This document shows positions 5,642 to 7,264 of a stretch of DNA of 7,264 bases, piece after piece. Every line of letters begins with the position of its first letter. Position 1 is the stretch's first letter. The translations under genes and the position numbers were made by a program. The notes beneath the pieces were generated by a model. That model was not told the origin of the DNA and did not search any database. It was given only the letters and a program-made list of their open reading frames with translations. The stretch is from Alphaproteobacteria bacterium (lineage in GTDB: Bacteria; Pseudomonadota; Alphaproteobacteria; UBA9219): positions 1 to 7,264 of the forward strand of contig JAQUUS010000077.1 of the NCBI GenBank assembly GCA_028693775.1. The letters are read 5' to 3'.

Positions 5642-5674
5642 GTGAGAAAAATCATAAACGCATAAAATGGCGCG
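5622..5674. repeat. Nested palindrome over the AAA+ promoter
   Basis: Outer arms CCATTTTAT (5626-5634) and ATAAAATGG (5662-5670) are perfect 9-mers; with one mismatch they extend to 13 bp (5622-5634 and 5662-5674). Inside them ATTTTTC (5633-5639) and GAAAAAT (5646-5652) form a second perfect 7-bp pair around AAGTGA. The structure overlaps the -35 and spacer of the AAA+ promoter, which suggests an operator. There is no proper T tract outside the outer arms, so a terminator is less likely. Confidence 0.55.
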
Positions 5675-5908
5675 GGAGGAATGCGCCAGAACATCGCCTG
5701 TCGCGTGCGGCTCTATTTTCGACCAGGCCGGAATGCGTCAAGAGATCAACAACGGCGCGCCTTCGCTGCTTAAAACGCGCAAAAGAACCGCATCGAAAAA
5801 CGGGCAGGAAAAACGGGCGGCGACGCTTGCGTAAAATAATATGTCCGATTTCCCGCGCGACAGAAGAAATTTTCTTCCATGCGTACGAAACGAAACCGCC
5901 CGTCCGGT
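5675..5908. other. Intergenic stretch with no supported gene
   Basis: No frame here shows a convincing protein. A weak hairpin (AACCG/CGGTT around GACGGG on the minus strand, near 5896-5911) followed by TCGTTT overlaps the racemase stop and could help end its transcript. GAAGAAATTTTCTTC (5864-5878) is a short near-perfect palindrome of unknown role. Nothing else is supported. Confidence 0.4.
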
Positions 5909-6649
5909 TCACGGCTGAGGATGCCGGGCGTTGCGCGGCTGCCTGCCCCCGCGCAAAAACAGCGCCTCGTCCACCGCGCGATAGCTGTGGATCTGCGTGC
6001 TGTTGAGCAGCGGCAACGACGCCTCCTGCAAAAGAACGGGAAGCTCCGTGCATCCGAGAATAACCGCCTGTGCACCGCGCTCCCTCAGGGTATCGATAAT
6101 CCCGCAGATTTTTGTGCGGTCTTCGTCGGTATAGATGTCGCGGCACATTCTTTTGAAAATGGCGTCGTCGATATACGCCCGGTCTTCGGCGTCGGGAATG
6201 AGAATCTCCGCGCCGCTTTTTTCGCGAATGCGCGCCTTGTAGAAATCCTCCTCCATCGTCGGCCTCGCGCCAAGCAACGCCACCTTGGCGTAACCTCTCT
6301 CGCCGATCTCGGCCGCAATGGCGTCCCCGATATGCAAAACAGGTGCGTAAGAGACTTTTTCGATATCCGCATGCATCCGGTGCAGCAAATTCGAGCACAG
6401 CAAAACAACACTCACGCCCATTTTGTTCAGATCCCCGGCCGCATCGGCAATAATTGCCGTGGCGTCGGACCAGCGATCCGAATGCATGGCCGCCTCCAGC
6501 TCGGCGAAATCTATGCTGACAATCGCCATTTTGGCCGAATGCAGCCCACCCAGCCTGCGCCCCGTTTCCTTGTTGATATACCTGTAATAATCGACCGTCG
6601 ACGTCCAGCTCGTACCGCCGATCAACCCGATTTTTTTCATCTCCTCCAT
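5909..6649 (-). CDS. Aspartate/glutamate racemase-family protein (YgeA-like amino acid racemase)
   Basis: The product has 246 residues, close to E. coli YgeA (about 230). It belongs to the PLP-independent Asp/Glu racemase superfamily, two-domain enzymes that invert amino acids using one acid/base residue from each domain. Visible motifs are KKIGLIGGTSWTSTVDYYR (5-23), RLGGLHSAKM (32-41), VVLLCSNLLHRM (81-92), LHIGDA (105-110), VALLGARPTMEEDFY (123-137), and VILGCTELPVLL (196-207) with the second catalytic Cys200. The first catalytic position, Cys in most members and Thr in YgeA's CTNTMH, is Ser86 here (CSNLLH). The basic Arg/Pro-rich tail after residue 232 is extra. ATG 6649 is chosen because AAGGGGGG lies five bases upstream; ATG 6640 sits too close to GGAGGAG. 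The gene diverges from a MocR-type regulator, which likely controls it. Substrate is probably an amino acid; which one cannot be told. Confidence 0.9.
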   Translation of the reverse strand: MEEMKKIGLIGGTSWTSTVDYYRYINKETGRRLGGLHSAKMAIVSIDFAELEAAMHSDRWSDATAIIADAAGDLNKMGVSVVLLCSNLLHRMHADIEKVSYAPVLHIGDAIAAEIGERGYAKVALLGARPTMEEDFYKARIREKSGAEILIPDAEDRAYIDDAIFKRMCRDIYTDEDRTKICGIIDTLRERGAQAVILGCTELPVLLQEASLPLLNSTQIHSYRAVDEALFLRGGRQPRNARHPQP

Positions 6650-6700
6650 AGCATCCCCCCTTCGCTCCGATAGCTCCGGGGACAACTCTTGCAAAGCATA

Positions 6701-6717
6701 ACAATTCCTGCAATTGT
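6701..6717. promoter_or_regulatory. Inverted half-site pair 1 in the racemase/mocR-type intergenic region
   Basis: ACAATT (6701-6706) and AATTGT (6712-6717) are inverted around CCTGC. The same half-sites recur 31 bp further right, close to three helical turns. This is a likely operator of the divergent MocR-type regulator and lies just before a candidate -10 (TATTAT, 6720-6725) for that gene. Confidence 0.5.
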
Positions 6718-6732
6718 TCTATTATTACTCGA

Positions 6733-6747
6733 ACAATTATGAATTGT
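6733..6747. promoter_or_regulatory. Inverted half-site pair 2, over the regulator start codon
   Basis: ACAATT (6733-6738) and AATTGT (6742-6747) are inverted around ATG (6739-6741), itself a possible start codon of the regulator. In addition, the longer arms AATTGTTC (6712-6719) and GAACAATT (6731-6738) are a perfect 8-bp inverted pair linking the two sites. Binding here would block transcription or initiation of the regulator itself. Confidence 0.5.
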
Positions 6748-7264
6748 ATGACAAACAATCCCTATCGGCTCGGCTGGGTTCCCGACCTCACGGCCTACCC
6801 CCGCCGCCCTGTATATGCCGCCATCGCCGACGCGATGGCCGACGCAATTAACTCCGGAAAGCTGCAAGCCGGGATGAAGCTCCCGCCCCGGAGGTTGTTG
6901 GCCTACACGCTCGGCCTCAATCTCGGAACGGTTCACAAAGCCTATGCTCTGGCGGCCCGCAAAGGGCTCGTCTCCGGCGAAACGGGCCGGGGCACGTTCG
7001 TGCGCGGCCCCCTCAGCAAAGGCGTGTCGTGGCCCAACGAGAACCCCTACGAACGTCGCATCGACTTTTGCGACAACTACCCCTGCCTCATAAGGCACGC
7101 CGATCCGATCCGCAAACAGCTAAGCCGCCTTGCGTCCGACCCGGAGCTGGACTACCTGCTTCAGTACCAGCAAAACAGCGCGCTTGGCAGGCACAAGCTC
7201 ACAGCGGTCTCGTGGCTCAAACGCTTCCGGATCGACGCCGATCCCGATCAAACGATACTGACAA
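6739..7264 (+). CDS. MocR-type transcriptional regulator (GntR wHTH plus aminotransferase-like domain), 5' part
   Basis: The frame is open to the right edge; 175 residues are visible of a family usually 450-480 long. MocR proteins join a GntR winged helix to a PLP-binding aminotransferase fold and sense amino acids or PLP-linked metabolites. Residues 24-89 are the winged helix: PVYAAIADAMADAINSGKL, then GMKLPPRRLLAYTLGLNLGTVHKAY with the recognition helix, then GLVSGETGRGTFV as the wing. After a linker, residues 139-175 (YLLQYQQNSALGRHKL...WLKRF...QTILT) match the beginning of the aminotransferase domain; the PLP lysine lies outside the window. Starts at ATG 6739 or ATG 6748 are both in frame and neither has a Shine-Dalgarno site, so translation may be near-leaderless from a candidate -10 TATTAT at 6720-6725. 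It diverges from the racemase gene and probably regulates it and itself. Confidence 0.9.
   Translation, partial: MNCMTNNPYRLGWVPDLTAYPRRPVYAAIADAMADAINSGKLQAGMKLPPRRLLAYTLGLNLGTVHKAYALAARKGLVSGETGRGTFVRGPLSKGVSWPNENPYERRIDFCDNYPCLIRHADPIRKQLSRLASDPELDYLLQYQQNSALGRHKLTAVSWLKRFRIDADPDQTILT

Noticed and set aside
5605..6006. Plus-strand open frame of 133 codons, and a 30-codon frame at 5681-5773 preceded by GGGAGGA
   Set aside because: The longer frame is highly basic with no domain and overlaps the racemase end. In the short one the GGAGG sits only one base before the ATG, too close to work well, and the peptide is unremarkable.
5652..6758. Long open frame (368 codons) on the minus strand
   Set aside because: It overlaps the racemase in another frame. 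Its translation is a low-complexity Arg/Gly-rich product typical of a GC-rich shadow frame.
1..7264. CRISPR array or tandem repeats
   Set aside because: No regularly spaced repeats were found; the only Cas2-like resemblance is in the N-terminal units of the AAA+ protein, which is not evidence of a CRISPR system.

Overview
The window looks like chromosomal DNA of an alphaproteobacterium of middling GC content. The main evidence is a partial secB gene divergent from a Tim44-like (TimA-type) adaptor gene, a pairing I know from alphaproteobacteria. A protein related to DUF4175 (the TIGR02302 group), also typical of that class, supports this. No insertion sequence, prophage or CRISPR array was seen.

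Layout. Positions 1-402 hold the 5' part of secB on the minus strand. Positions 574-1224 hold the Tim44-domain gene on the plus strand, read from a consensus -10 box. Positions 1225-2040 form an AT-richer stretch with two small minus-strand genes of unknown function: 64 codons with three cysteines, and 74 codons with a good promoter, a G8 ribosome-binding tract and an intrinsic terminator. Positions 2040-2801 encode a membrane-anchored, shortened DUF4175-like protein. A tRNA-Lys(CTT) gene lies at 3143-3218. Positions 3351-3767 encode a tautomerase-superfamily-like protein that seems to lack the catalytic N-terminal proline. Positions 4042-5565 encode a CbbX/SpoVK-type AAA+ ATPase preceded by two tandem copies of an approximately 85-residue domain. 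Positions 5909-6649 encode an aspartate/glutamate racemase-family enzyme, divergent from a MocR-type (GntR plus aminotransferase) regulator that runs off the right edge.

How the genes relate. SecB and the Tim44-like protein both serve protein export or the cell envelope. The racemase and the MocR regulator make a plausible regulator-target pair: their intergenic region carries four copies of a 6-bp half-site arranged as two inverted pairs 31 bp apart. The AAA+ gene and the tautomerase-like gene lie in the same direction, but each has its own candidate promoter, so they are neighbours rather than a clear operon.

The most unusual item is the AAA+ protein. Its duplicated N-terminal domain resembles the small ferredoxin-like SinR/Cas2-type proteins as I remember them. 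No RuBisCO or type VII secretion genes are nearby to explain a CbbX-like motor. All family assignments come from reading translated sequence, not from database searches.
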